Part shown: positions 9,003 through 18,308 of the stretch, piece by piece
How the letters are laid out: each line of letters starts with the position of its first letter
How positions within the stretch are numbered: position 1 is the first letter of the stretch
Assembly: GCA_003427395.1 (NCBI GenBank)
Contig: BFEA01000923.1
Coordinates: forward strand, 37,989 to 61,961
Direction of reading: 5' to 3'
Length of the DNA: 23,973 nucleotides
From: Chara braunii
Lineage: Eukaryota; Streptophyta; Charophyceae; Charales; Characeae
Notes under the pieces: generated by a model
What the model was told of the DNA's origin: nothing
The model's database searches: none
The model's input: the letters and a program-made list of their open reading frames with translations, nothing else
Program-made: the position numbers and the translations under genes

Positions 9003-9060
9003 CTAGAAACGGACGAGAAAACCCAAAATTAGGAAACTTAAGCTGCATGCATCAGAATTG

Positions 9061-9112
<52 letters not shown>

Positions 9113-9166
9113 TATCATCATCATCATCATCATCATCATCGACAACAACAACAACAACAACAACAA
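9061..9166. repeat. (TCA)n then (CAA)n microsatellite
   Basis: TCA triplets run from 9061 to 9140 with one interruption, followed by CAA triplets to about 9166. The tract begins 59 bases from the edge of the HPAT exon ending at 9002, just beyond its splice acceptor. Confidence 0.97.
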
Positions 9167-9169
9167 ACG

Positions 9170-10179
9170 CAGCTGCAGCAGTACCACTACCACTTTCTTG
9201 GTCTCGTGCCTACGTCAGTTTTCATTACCACAACCAGAATAATGCCACATTTCTTCCATCTTTTTTGCAAGATCTTGGCATGTAGCACCTGATGTTGAAG
9301 CCTTGACCCCAATCTTCAATTTCTGCTTTTTTTGGGTCAGCAACCCTCGGAATCACGTGTCCGGTTGGTTATCATATAGGGCCTTGCACCGCTATTCTCC
9401 CACATGCACGAAAGACAAAAAAAAAAAGTCAGTGAGTCTTCCCATTTTCTAGTGTAAGATTCATTCGCATTCGGCACATTTGGTGAGTAGTGGAGAGAGG
9501 GCCATAGTATGGTAGTGATCCCGCACTTCCGGAACAATATATGGAAAGCTCTGGCGTTCTTTTTTGCTTGGGTCCAGTATCCGCGGGTCCAGTGTCTGGA
9601 TACCATGCCCCACATTCCGGCCCGGATTGGAGGGCTGCGTGTAGGGGTCCAATCTTGTTTTCTGCAGCCTCGGGCGTTCTTTTGTGCTCCCGCCGCCTTG
9701 CAAAAATATGCCTCCTTTTTTTTTTTTTTTTTTTTTTTTTTTTGGAGAAACATAGCACTTTTCATTCCAAAGAGATCACCGGGGCCCGGGAACACACCCC
9801 TACATATCAACCCGGTACACAACTGCTGAGGCCAATACTCAGCTTAGGCTACTGGAAACCGGGTCCAGTGTCCCTTAAAGGAATCTCCAAAAAAGACCAA
9901 AGAAAAGAGTTGTAAAACAAATCTATGACAATATAATGTCCTTCCTACACAGCAGAGCACCGGCATGCTTCTAAAATCGAAACACTACTGGCTCCAAACA
10001 GCGGGCAGTAAACTGCAGACCTCGAAAATGCCCCAAGGCAATTCACGAAAATTTGCAAATAACCCTAAAATTATTCCAAAACCAACTAAGTTCTTAGATA
10101 CTATTCAAATCTAAAATCCCTACCAAATACCTACTAATTTAACCATAACCCAGATTAGAACTCAACTAATTACTAGTAT
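9170..10179. other. No gene seen; repeated fragments around poly(T)
   Basis: GGGTCCAG recurs at about 9570, 9587 and 9860. GGCGTTCTTTT recurs at about 9552 and 9672, with T26 at 9717-9742 between other fragments. The pattern suggests fragmented mobile sequence. No HPAT exon was found on the minus strand. Confidence 0.4.
9850..9877 (+). repeat. Dispersed repeat family, short fragment
   Basis: TACTGGAAACCGGGTCCAGT followed by GTCCC matches the middle of copy B (CTGGAAACCTCGGTCCGGTG, TCCC). GGGTCCAGTGTC also occurs at 9587-9598. Confidence 0.4.
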
Positions 10180-11340
10180 CTAAAGACAATAAGCCCTTAA
10201 GGACAACCGAAACAGCAGCCACATATAGAAAGTCCAAGAAAATTCCCAAAAAGAAGGAAGGATATGAATGACCGCACCTAAAAGGAGGGAAGAAAACTAA
10301 CGAGAATTTTTTACAAGTGGCACAAAGTCGAGCGTGGAACACTCCCCTCACCACTCAAGGCATGGGTGACTCTGTGACACCCTCCCTATTCTGAAGGTCA
10401 GCCATTCCTCCAAACGCGATTAAGACTGGGAATTAGTTTCCTACTGCGCCCGGGCGACGTTCCCACCGCCACTAGTAAGCCTCCCACTCCCACTAATGGT
10501 GCCGCCACCCTGAGGGCTTCGGAGCTGCACAGGCCTAGCAAGGAACACATATCTTTATCATATTAATTTCCCAGATACTACCGTAAGTATTTCAGTGGTA
10601 AATTATGCGCAGGAATTCCCAAAAAGACCAAGGGTCGAGCGTAGAACACTCCCCGTACCACTCAAGGCTTGGGTGACCCAACAACACTATTTCCTAGACT
10701 TAAGAAACAACCACTTTTATGAAATAAACTGCGATGTGTCCTAGTAGGCAAAATACCCTGAGACAGTCACCAACAACAGGAAAAGTCCCAAGAACTTACC
10801 ACATGTAGAAACCCAAACAAACTTCGAAAGACATATTAATTTCCCAGATACTGCTGAAGGTATTTCATCGGTAAATTATGCGCAGGAATTCCAAGATGAC
10901 CAAGGGTCAAGCGTAGAACACTCCCCGTACCACGCAAGGCTTGGGTGACCCTACAACGCTGTTTCCTGGGCTTAAAGAACAACCACTTTTACACAATAAA
11001 CTACGATATGTCTAATAAGCAGGCTACACTGAGCACCGACCACAGAAAGGATCCCAGGAGCTTACCGCATGTAAAACCCAAACAGACTTCAAAAAATCTA
11101 CACGATACCAATTAAGAAAAACAACACTGACAACAGAAACAATTCCAAAATTCAACTACGTAGCCAACTCTAAACTCCATAGGGCTTCGGGGCCCAGCAG
11201 AGAAATCATGTCTTCATCATATTAATTTCATGGAAACTGCCGTAGATATAAACATGGTAAATTTTACGCAGGATTCCAGGATAACCGTAGGTCGAGCGTT
11301 GAACACTCCCCGTACCACTCAAGGGTTGGGTGACCTATGG
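10180..11340. repeat. Array of ~270-390-bp repeats with conserved 45-bp core
   Basis: Cores start at about 10327, 10633, 10905 and 11291, each reading close to GTCGAGCGTAGAACACTCCC and then CGTACCACTCAAGGCTTGGG, TGACC. Copies 2-4 are preceded by ATATTAATTTC...GGTAAATT(A/T)T(A)CGCAGGA. Copies 2 and 3 share a further ~150 bases downstream (CAACCACTTTTA, AATAAACT). A block AGGGCTTCGGRGC precedes copy 2 and copy 4. On the minus strand the core contains AGCCTTGAGTGGTA and GCTCGACCC, which faintly resemble tRNA A and B boxes. No ORF supports coding. Confidence 0.85.
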
Positions 11341-11696
11341 CAACCGGATCAAACGAAAACCCCGAACCTGAAACCAGTGAACAACGTACTGCCTTGCGAC
11401 GAAGATAACCAATCGAGACTTGCTGCAGCCCTTCAGTATGCCGGAGCGCTGCCACCGCAGCCGCACGCTCTCCCACTGCGTCCAGATACGCCGCTCCGCT
11501 TTTAGTGAACAGGGCAGACAAGCTGTCGTGTCGTGAAGTGCAGCGCGCGGCCTTTAGGTGATGAAAAAGGAGCCCCCCCTTTCCAGCAGAAGGCTTGAGG
11601 GGAAGGCGGCTCCTCCGATATCAAGGTCTTGTAGGTGTGTAGGTTGGTATGAAGGTCCAGAGAGGAGCTGCCAGGATGCCATGGCCTAAGAGTGCA

Positions 11697-11727
11697 AAGG
11701 CACTCCCTACCCACTCAAGGGCTAGGC
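11697..11727. repeat. Diverged fifth copy of the 10-11 kb repeat core
   Basis: AGGCACTCCCTACCCACTCA followed by AGGGCTAGGCT resembles the conserved core of the array at 10180-11340. Only about 30 bases are alignable. Confidence 0.35.
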
Positions 11728-12120
11728 TACGCCAGGGCACTGTGGCCATAGCTCTCACACGGCTATGGTGCCTGGCAGGGTAGGTGCCATGTAGGAAAGA
11801 TAGAACCCGAAGCTCACACGCCACACCTACACAGCCGCGACTAACGACGACCGGGCCGCCACCGCTGCTGCCGCCGCTGCGTTAACGCACACTTGCGCGG
11901 CCCCCCCTGCCTCCATTTTTTACCGGAGTTGTCCGCGAGTGTCTGGTATACAGACAGGGCCGACCATAGGCTCCTTTTTTTGTTTGTTTTCATTTCTTTT
12001 TCTAACCCATTTTTTCGTTTTTTTTTTTTTTTTAATAACATCAGGGACAGGCAACTACTGGTCAGGCTGTACGAGCGCCTGTCCAGTTGGAGCCTGCCCA
12101 TTTAGATGACTCCATTCTAT

Positions 12121-12173
12121 TGGTGGGGAGCTCCACCTGTTGGAAAACGGGTCCAAATTCCCCTGTACATGAT
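12121..12173 (+). repeat. Dispersed repeat family, fragment next to retrotransposon
   Basis: TGGTGGGGAGCTCCACCTGT, then TGGAAAACGGGTCC and CCCTGTACATGATG align with the middle of copy B. It lies about 70 bp before the poly(T) tract at the retrotransposon's 5' edge. Confidence 0.6.
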
Positions 12174-12241
12174 GAAAAGTTGTGATGCCGAGAAACCATG
12201 AGAAGTGGGGGGGATGTGGGCCAGAAAGATCTGCCTCTTCA

Positions 12242-12244
<3 letters not shown>

Positions 12245-12272
<28 letters not shown>
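12245..12272. repeat. Poly(T) tract at the 5' edge of the pol remnant
   Basis: 28 T residues directly precede the first pol-like sequence. Similar homopolymer tracts occur at 834-852 (A), 5606-5622 (A), 6332-6356 (T), 9717-9742 (T) and 23237-23255 (T). Confidence 0.9.
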
Positions 12273-12276
<4 letters not shown>

Positions 12277-13034
12277 TCAGAGGCCATAGCGCACATGGCC
12301 CGCGGTCACGACCACGGGTGATACATAAATTACTCAGTACTGTTGGGATTACCTTGGGAGATGGCTATGGGTGCGCGAATACATTTCGATTCCAAACAGC
12401 TTATCCTTACACATACGAGAGGAAAGCCTCAGACTGTTCTGCTACGAGTTTTCACTCGATCGCCGAGAAAGAATCCAAGCCTCACCAACTCGAAATTCCG
12501 GATAGGAATAATCCAAGTCCCGAGTCAAGAAGAAGATTCTTCCAAAAGCAGTGACGTGGACCAATGTCCTTCTGAGGATGATGAATATAACGAACGAGAT
12601 TACGCCGAACTATTAAATCATATGCCCACCGAGGAGGAATGGAATCAGTTGGTCGAGCTATTCGTTCACGAGGCTAAAGAGGAATTTTGGATGATTCCAA
12701 CTACCACGCAAACGTTTGGTCTAAACACAGAAAGAAGCGAGCCTAACTCTGCTCTACTGTTATCTTTTCTCACACTAACAGAAACACAGGTTCCAGCAGC
12801 ATCATTCTTTGGAGAACCTATTTTGCAGATTTTAGATATGACTGACCTCTTGGCACCCCCTAGTACTCTGTACGAGAGCGCACTTTCATTACGAGGAAGA
12901 TATCAGCAGATGAATCAATACCTAGATCTCTTTGTCTCCCCACTCAGACCATTGCTCACGCCAGGCGCTATGATCGCATTAATTAGGTAAGCGATCGAAG
13001 CTCCGATCGATGATGCTCCCAACCTAATGCAGGA
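12273..13034 (+). pseudogene. Ty3/gypsy pol: retropepsin C-terminus and acidic linker to RT
   Basis: In the frame of 12343 the sequence reads LLGLPWEMAMGA, the LLG(x)PW landmark near the C-terminus of gypsy aspartic proteases, where it closes the fold. The catalytic DT/SG motif that should lie upstream is absent. About 90 residues rich in Asp and Glu follow (for example EEDSSKSSD and MPTEEEWNQL) and form a linker to the RT. A TGA occurs near 12319, just before the LLG block, and the frame ends with TAA at 12988-12990. The same frame can be read on to about 13040 before the sequence passes to the frame of the RT part. This is a decayed, partial protease. Confidence 0.65.
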
Positions 13035-14804
13035 ATGGCAAAACTAACTGGATTGGAAATCGCAGCAAGCACCACTGACCCCGAGACCGATGTCGAAGCT
13101 AAGGAAACTGAGATGATTAGCCTGGCTGAGTCACATATGTTCGCCACCGTTTTTTCGACCCGGACCAACAGCTCTATGTTCTCCGGCGTAGAGGGAAAAC
13201 GACCAATAGGGCTTGATTGGATCGACATACGGCTTGACACCTTTGGCAACCGACCGATGATCACCTTGTCCGGTCACGTTCCCATAAAAAATTATGAATC
13301 CTTAATCGATGTGTTGTATGGATATGCTGTGGTATTGAGTCTGCACGATAACAATATTGGGAGGTCAAACGTGATTGAACACACGATCCTCACTGAGAAT
13401 CATCCACCGATTAGCCGCACTCCCTATCCGTACTCTCCGACGCAACGACTTGCTGCATTCCAGAGAGTAAAGAAGTTTGAAGCTAATGGATGGATTGAGC
13501 CCGCCATCCGACCTTGGTCGTTCCCTGTGGTGATTGTACCCAAGAAAGCGGGAGGGATTCGTATATGCATTGATTACCGAAAATTGAATGACATCACAAT
13601 TAAGGATGTGTATCCCCTCCCTCGGATTGATGAATTATTGGATACTATTGGGTGTGCTCGATTTTTCAATAAGTTTGATGTCCACCACGAATTCCACCAT
13701 CTCCTCGTTCGAAAGGAAGATCGCCCAAAAACGGCCTTCGTTCTTTTCGAGGGAACTTGGCAATGGATTCAATGCCCGATAAGAATTTGAAATGCCCCAG
13801 CCATGTTTCAGCGCGCGGTGAATATGACTTTTCAGAACTTCGTGTGAAAAACGAGGCTGACACAGAGGATTATAAACTATTGTGTGATTGTAGATATGGA
13901 TGATATCATGGACCTCCTGGTGTACTCAAGTACCTATGAGGGGAACGTGCAATACGTTGAGTGGACATTGCATGCACTAAAGGATGCTAGATTTAAGGTG
14001 GCTTTCGAGAAGTGTCAATTTTTCCTCACGAAGATCTCCTTCCTCGGCCACATGGTTACGGACAAGGGTTTGCAGCCAGAGCCTCAGAAGGTGGTCGCCG
14101 TGAAGGACGCGCCGGTGTCGGCATCAGTGACACAAGTACGCGCCTTTTTAGGACTGACATCATACTATCGAAGGTTTATCAAGGGGTTTGTGGCGATTGC
14201 GAGACCACTCACGAACTCGTTGAAAAAAAATCAGCCGTTGATCTGGACCCCACAGTGCGATCGGGCTTTTCGAGAACTAAAGGCGGCTCTGATCTCGGCC
14301 CCGGTCCTCATAAGACCGGACCCGAAAAAACCTTTTGTTTTCATCACCGATTGACAGCCCGAGGCGATTTCAGCGATCTTGGTCCATGTGAGACCTGATG
14401 GCCTGGAACACACAGTTGAATACGCGTCCAAATCAGTACCTTCCTGCAAGCGGAACTACTCCGGTCCAACAGGAGAATGCTATGCGACGTTATGGGGAAT
14501 CAGTCACTTCCGAGCCTACTTATATGGTCGAAAGTTCACATTGGTAACCGACCATGAGCCACTGCTGGCCCTGAAGAAGTTCAAGGATTACTCGGGCATG
14601 ATAGGACGATGGGCTACCACGTTGCAGAACATGGACTTTGACATTCGTCATTGGAAACACGAGAGACACAGCAACGCGGACGGATTGACACAATTGCATC
14701 GCCCCAACAAAGTACCAAGGAGTGAGGAAGTGACACCGTGGCACGCCCCGAAACTGAAGGACGAACCCCAGTACGGTAAGGTGGAGATCCTTCTGAGGGA
14801 TTGA
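13035..14804 (+). pseudogene. Ty3/gypsy pol: reverse transcriptase and RNase H
   Basis: The RT fingers begin around 13400 (NHPPISRTPYPYS). Conserved RT features are GWIEPAIRPWSFPVV, KKAGGIRICIDYRKLN, YPLPRIDELL and the first catalytic Asp in KFDV near 13678. The NAPAMFQRAV block is at 13791. The YxDD box near 13892 is altered: Tyr is replaced by Asp (DMDDI), and about three extra residues separate it from LVYS. The connection has FLGLTSYYRRFI, ending in WTPQCDRAF. RNase H follows with its acidic residues in FITD (14343-14351), GECYA, VTDHEPLLAL and NADGL. In-frame TGA codons fall at 13788, 13845, 14352 and 14802. No TAA or TAG occurs in this frame over the interval. The enzyme would copy the element's RNA into cDNA, but this copy cannot make a full product. 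Confidence 0.9.
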
Positions 14805-15240
14805 GTGGATACGTTTTTTTTTTTTCTCTCTCTCGGAACAATGGCGACCCCTTCTTCTTCTTCTTCTTTTAACTCCCCCGTTCCCACTCCCCCTCCGCAT
14901 TTGGACTTTTTCGCCGATCTCCCTGACAAGTTCTGCTATTACTGCACATGTATTACACGGGTTTATGGGGTAGACTGCTATCCCTATGAGTCTGGGTTCA
15001 CTGACAGAGTAGATTGCGCCACGTGTGTTAATTGTGCGCATGGCGCGTGTGTTTGATACTGAACGAATAATAACGCATGGAAGTGCCCTTTGTGTCGAAC
15101 GAACAAGTTTCCCACGGAGGTTCGATTCGAGGCCGCTAGAACTGACGGTCCCGAATACAACGAGAAATACCGAAGGGCTAAAGTATGGAGAAACAAAATA
15201 TTACTGGCAAAATTAGTTGGCAAACCATTGGAGCATCTTT
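14805..15240 (+). pseudogene. PHD-finger-like C4HC3 zinc module within gypsy pol
   Basis: The frame of the RT/RNase H part continues after TGA 14802 into a Ser/Pro-rich linker, then a cysteine-rich block. Cys codons lie at 14934 and 14943 (C-x2-C) and at 15015 and 15024 (C-x2-C). These are followed after four residues by His at 15039, after two more by Cys at 15048, and then by W-K-C-P-L-C with Cys codons at 15084 and 15093. This spacing (C-x2-C ... C-x2-C-x4-H-x2-C ... W-x-C-x2-C) is that of a PHD finger, which in host proteins usually binds histone H3 tails. Two TGA codons (15054, 15060) fall between the His/Cys pair and the Trp. A basic tail follows until TAA at 15240. A RING-like fold is the main alternative. 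A role in targeting integration to chromatin is inference. Confidence 0.6.
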
Positions 15241-16245
15241 ACTAAGCATGCCAGACGTCGAGCAACCAAAAGGTCACGAGATTATCGATGGATCAACAGA
15301 CATCTGGAAAAGCGTAAAACATACGGATCAGGATTATGGTTGACGGTTCCTCATCCATTTCATCGAAATGACTGGACCAAATCTGCGCACGAGGAACATG
15401 CCACTCACTTTGCGACACGTGTCACCAAAGCGACCATCGATCAAAATCAATGGTTCTGGTTTAACATACGCGATGATGTTAGACACGTAGTTGCCAACTG
15501 CCTGGTCTGTGTTGCCGATCGTGCACCCATCCGGGGGCCAAATACGATAGTTCCGACGAAAGTGGAGCGTCCTTTCCAGCGAGTCAGTATGGACACGACT
15601 GATATTGACGTGCCACCTAGCCTCAATCGTTATGAGTATTCCATTTTGTTAGTGCTAATCGACCACTTCTCGAAATATATCAAAGTCTACTCATGTAAAA
15701 CACGTAAGGCCTCAAAAATAGCTACGTACATTGATCGATTCCGCAATACCCATCTACATACAAAAGAGATTCTAACTGACAATGGGTCTGAATTCAAAGC
15801 CGAGGTAGAGGGATTGCTGATGCGACGTGGCATTACTCTCCGACACACCACTCCCCACGTCTCTCAGTCCAATTGGCTAGCAGAAAACGCGAACCGCATG
15901 ATTAAGACCGCTCTTCGTAGGAACTTAGCAGCCAATGAATCACATCCTTGGCCTAAGATAGTGTATCATAACATCGGGATCCATCGAACGACCCCTCATG
16001 AGTCCATCGGATTCACCCCCTTTCAGCTTCGAACCAATAGTATCCCATGCGTCGACAATCGGGGTGCCTCGGAAAATGCCGACAAAGGGGGAACTAACCC
16101 GCGGTCAGCCCTCAAGGCCAAGGCTAAACGGTATGCGGATTTAATGGAAAAGGCTATCCCTAGGCTAGCCCGAAAAAGGCAGAAAATGACCGAACTAGCC
16201 CACTGTAGGCAGGTCCGTAGTTACGAGGCACGGAAGAGGACCTAG
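15217..16245 (+). pseudogene. Ty3/gypsy integrase: zinc-binding and catalytic core
   Basis: The 342-codon open frame is +1 relative to the RNase H/PHD frame, so a frameshift lies near 15240. The N-terminal part holds an HHCC zinc module: a His cluster in SAHEEHATHF and the CLVC pair near 15504. The catalytic core has the acidic triad: Asp in RVSMDTTDI near 15591, Asp in LTDNGSEF near 15778, and Glu in WLAENANRMIK near 15883. By my count about 34 residues separate the last two, one short of the usual 35. The core ends with HRTTPHESIGFTPFQLR. It would insert the cDNA into the genome. The frame closes with TAG at 16243, but the C-terminal domain continues in another frame, so this stop is probably a decay product. 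Confidence 0.9.
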
Positions 16246-16523
16246 TGCAGGTACGTAAATATGCACGCGACCGGAAACTCGCTCCCAAGTTTTCTGGCTG
16301 ATTCAGCGTAGTGGAACTCAGTCCTAACGGAGCCAATACTGTGCGTATTGTTGCTCAGACCAGTGCCAACCATAGCTCTCTCCCTATCGTCCACCATACC
16401 TCCTACCTTCGCCCTCTCCCACCCTCTGAGGACCCTATCTCGGCTCAGTCTTCTTTCTCCAACCCAGAAATGGGCCTTGCTTCTCCTCCTTCGTCTGGTA
16501 CTACTCCTCGATCTTCGCCATGA
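16239..16523 (+). pseudogene. Ty3/gypsy integrase C-terminal (GPY/F-like) domain remnant
   Basis: Returning to the RT/RNase H frame, the sequence reads EEDLVQVRKYARDRKLAPKF, then SG, a TGA at 16299, and FSVVELSPNG, ending in HHTSYLRPLP. This matches the order of the GPY/F module in Ty3/gypsy integrases (K-L-x-P-K ... G-P-F ... V-x-x-L-R-P), in which the TGA occupies the residue between Gly and Phe. The Ser/Pro-rich tail ends with TGA at 16521. A frame change near 16235 separates it from the catalytic core. No chromodomain is recognisable after it. Confidence 0.65.
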
Positions 16524-17196
16524 GTTTTGCCATCGAGCCGGCCCTTCCTCCGCAGCTTCTTCAACCTCGACCTTCGTTGCAGTTTCGCCAAGTCTCGCAT
16601 TCTCGTCTCAGTCCAGATCTCCTCCGGTTTGCACAGTTGTTCAGTCACTGGGCCTTGTATGCAACTGTAGAAGTAACGATTTCAACGGATTTGGGAGTGG
16701 TGGTCATCTTGGTGGAAGCTTCAGCATCGGAACGATTCTCCCGGCCTAATTAGAGTGATGTAATGGTGATCCTCACCTTCAGTGGTGATCTCTGCACTAT
16801 CAGCTCGCAACGATGTAACGCTGTGGTCACGAGCCTTTACGAGTGGGGGCAGACGTTGGTGGCGGATTTGCGGCAGCGACTGGCCCGACCAGGCAAACAG
16901 GTGGTGGGGACCGAGTGTATCAATATTTTCTCTCTCCGGACTAGCAGCACTGATCCCCCAGCTCATCCCCATCTTCATCCTCACCCTTTGTGCAGATGAA
17001 TCGCTTCTCTATCTTCTCCCCCCCTTCAAATCTTCTAACTCTCTGGCCATCTTGGGCCAAAGAACATCTCGTCGACTTAGCCCTCGACTATGTGAACTCA
17101 AACATCCAGGCGGTCTACACATCACTTGAACAAAAAATCACAGCTTTCTGGAAGGATGGAAATTTTGATGATCTGCAAAAATGTAGCAAAATTTAG
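16520..17196 (+). pseudogene. Coding-like degenerate stretch downstream of pol, unidentified
   Basis: Short protein-like segments occur in changing frames. One begins at 16520 and ends at 16753 with ALYATVEVTISTDLGVVV. A second spans 16763-16999 with SLYEWGQTLVADLRQRLARP. A third spans 16990-17196 with HLVDLALDYVNSNIQAVYTS. They look like pieces of one decayed ORF that followed pol, perhaps an extra retrotransposon ORF. I do not recognise the family. Chance open frames are possible for any one of them. Confidence 0.3.
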
Positions 17197-17199
17197 GAA

Positions 17200-18308
17200 C
17201 TGAAAAAATGACTCTGAAGAGGAATGGTTGAGGGCACGGAGATGACCAACATACCTCCACGGGGAAATCGTAAAATGGAAGAACGGGAGGCAGAATGAAG
17301 GAGAATGGTGTTCTAAGCCCTTTGCTCACTTCGATGTGTATCCTTCGACAACATTCCCTTCGTTCATCCTGCTCCTGCCACTGTGACGATCTATCTTCTG
17401 ATAGGCGCAACTTTTTGTGCGATTGAACCTTGGGGTGGTCAGATGGGCCTAAGGGTTAATTGCATGAATGACTTCATTCCTTGTTTTTTTTCTCTTTGTT
17501 TTGTGAGAGCTTGGTCCCACGACTGTTGGTGGTCGGGACGCGCCTTAGCGAGTGCAGGGATAACGATTGATGCAACTTTTTCCTTCTTTTGGGAAAATTT
17601 GGGCAAGTAGTTTTAGCACGATCATCGCAAGGGAGACTCTTTTTGAATTTTTGAACTCTTTGGAAAGAATGAAGGAGACCTCGCAAACACTCGGAATCAG
17701 GACTCTAATTAGACGAGGATTTTGAGGATATCATATATATTATTTTTAACTGCACGATGTTCCTTACTCGCGCTCGCTTTGCTGCGCTCTATCTTGCACT
17801 CTATTCTAATATTAACTGTAATTTTGTCTTGTTTTGTTCTTTGCGAATGCGGGTGTAACTGTAATATTCTCCCTCTTCGCTTCTCTTCACGTCGAAGCAT
17901 GCGGCCCCTTTCGCTTCGTCCCATTTGCCAGAGCGGTGCATGACTTGATCAATGTATGGAGAGTGGCTATGTCCCCCGAGGGCCCGAGCCACGCCCCCAA
18001 GCATGACTAAATCGCTCTCTAATCTAAACTTGGGGGAGTTAGTGCGATCGAGAGGATCGACTAACGAGTATGAGCATGCAAAAAGGTGAGTTAGGAGTTG
18101 GGCGATCCAACAAGCTGGTGGCGAGTGTGCAGGGTTGACATGCAGCCACGACGGACTGGGGAGCACGGGCGAACCCGGCGTGCGTACTCAGGCTAAATGG
18201 GGTGACAACTCTGTGTTGTTGGTAGGTGTGAGGCAACGGACTGTTTGCATCGAAGTACGAAGGAGGATGGTGAAGCAGTGAGAGTGCGTGGGGTGTTGGG
18301 GTGTGTAA
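17200..18308. other. Non-coding stretch between pol remnant and next coding-like region
   Basis: No convincing gene is seen. The stretch holds purine-rich segments at 17278-17310 and a run reading AACTTGGGGGAG at 18027-18038, which resembles the polypurine tract found just before a 3' LTR in plant Ty3/gypsy elements. The base following it is not the TG expected at an LTR start, so the LTR assignment is weak. Confidence 0.3.

Larger units (their letters stand above)
12273..16753 (+). mobile_element. Degenerate, 5'-truncated Ty3/gypsy LTR retrotransposon (pol)
   Basis: The order protease C-terminus, reverse transcriptase, RNase H, zinc finger, integrase is that of Ty3/gypsy (Metaviridae-type) pol. 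In Ty1/copia elements integrase precedes RT. The left edge coincides with a 28-nt poly(T) at 12245-12272. Neither the protease active site nor gag lies in front of it, so the copy is 5'-truncated or was interrupted there. The pol reading is interrupted by stops near 12319, 12988, 13788, 13845, 14352, 14802, 15054, 15060 and 16299, and by frame changes near 13035, 15240 and 16235, so this copy is not functional. No matching LTR pair was found. The right limit is uncertain. Confidence 0.85.

Noticed and set aside
10633-10678. 5S rRNA gene
   Set aside because: Only GGGTGACC and a faint A-box similarity are shared. The length and secondary structure of 5S rRNA are not met.
12987-13032. Possible 46-nt intron (GTAAGCG ... 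ATGCAG) between protease and RT parts
   Set aside because: Removing it puts the RT part in the wrong frame and meets a stop soon after. A decayed stop and frameshift explain the break better.
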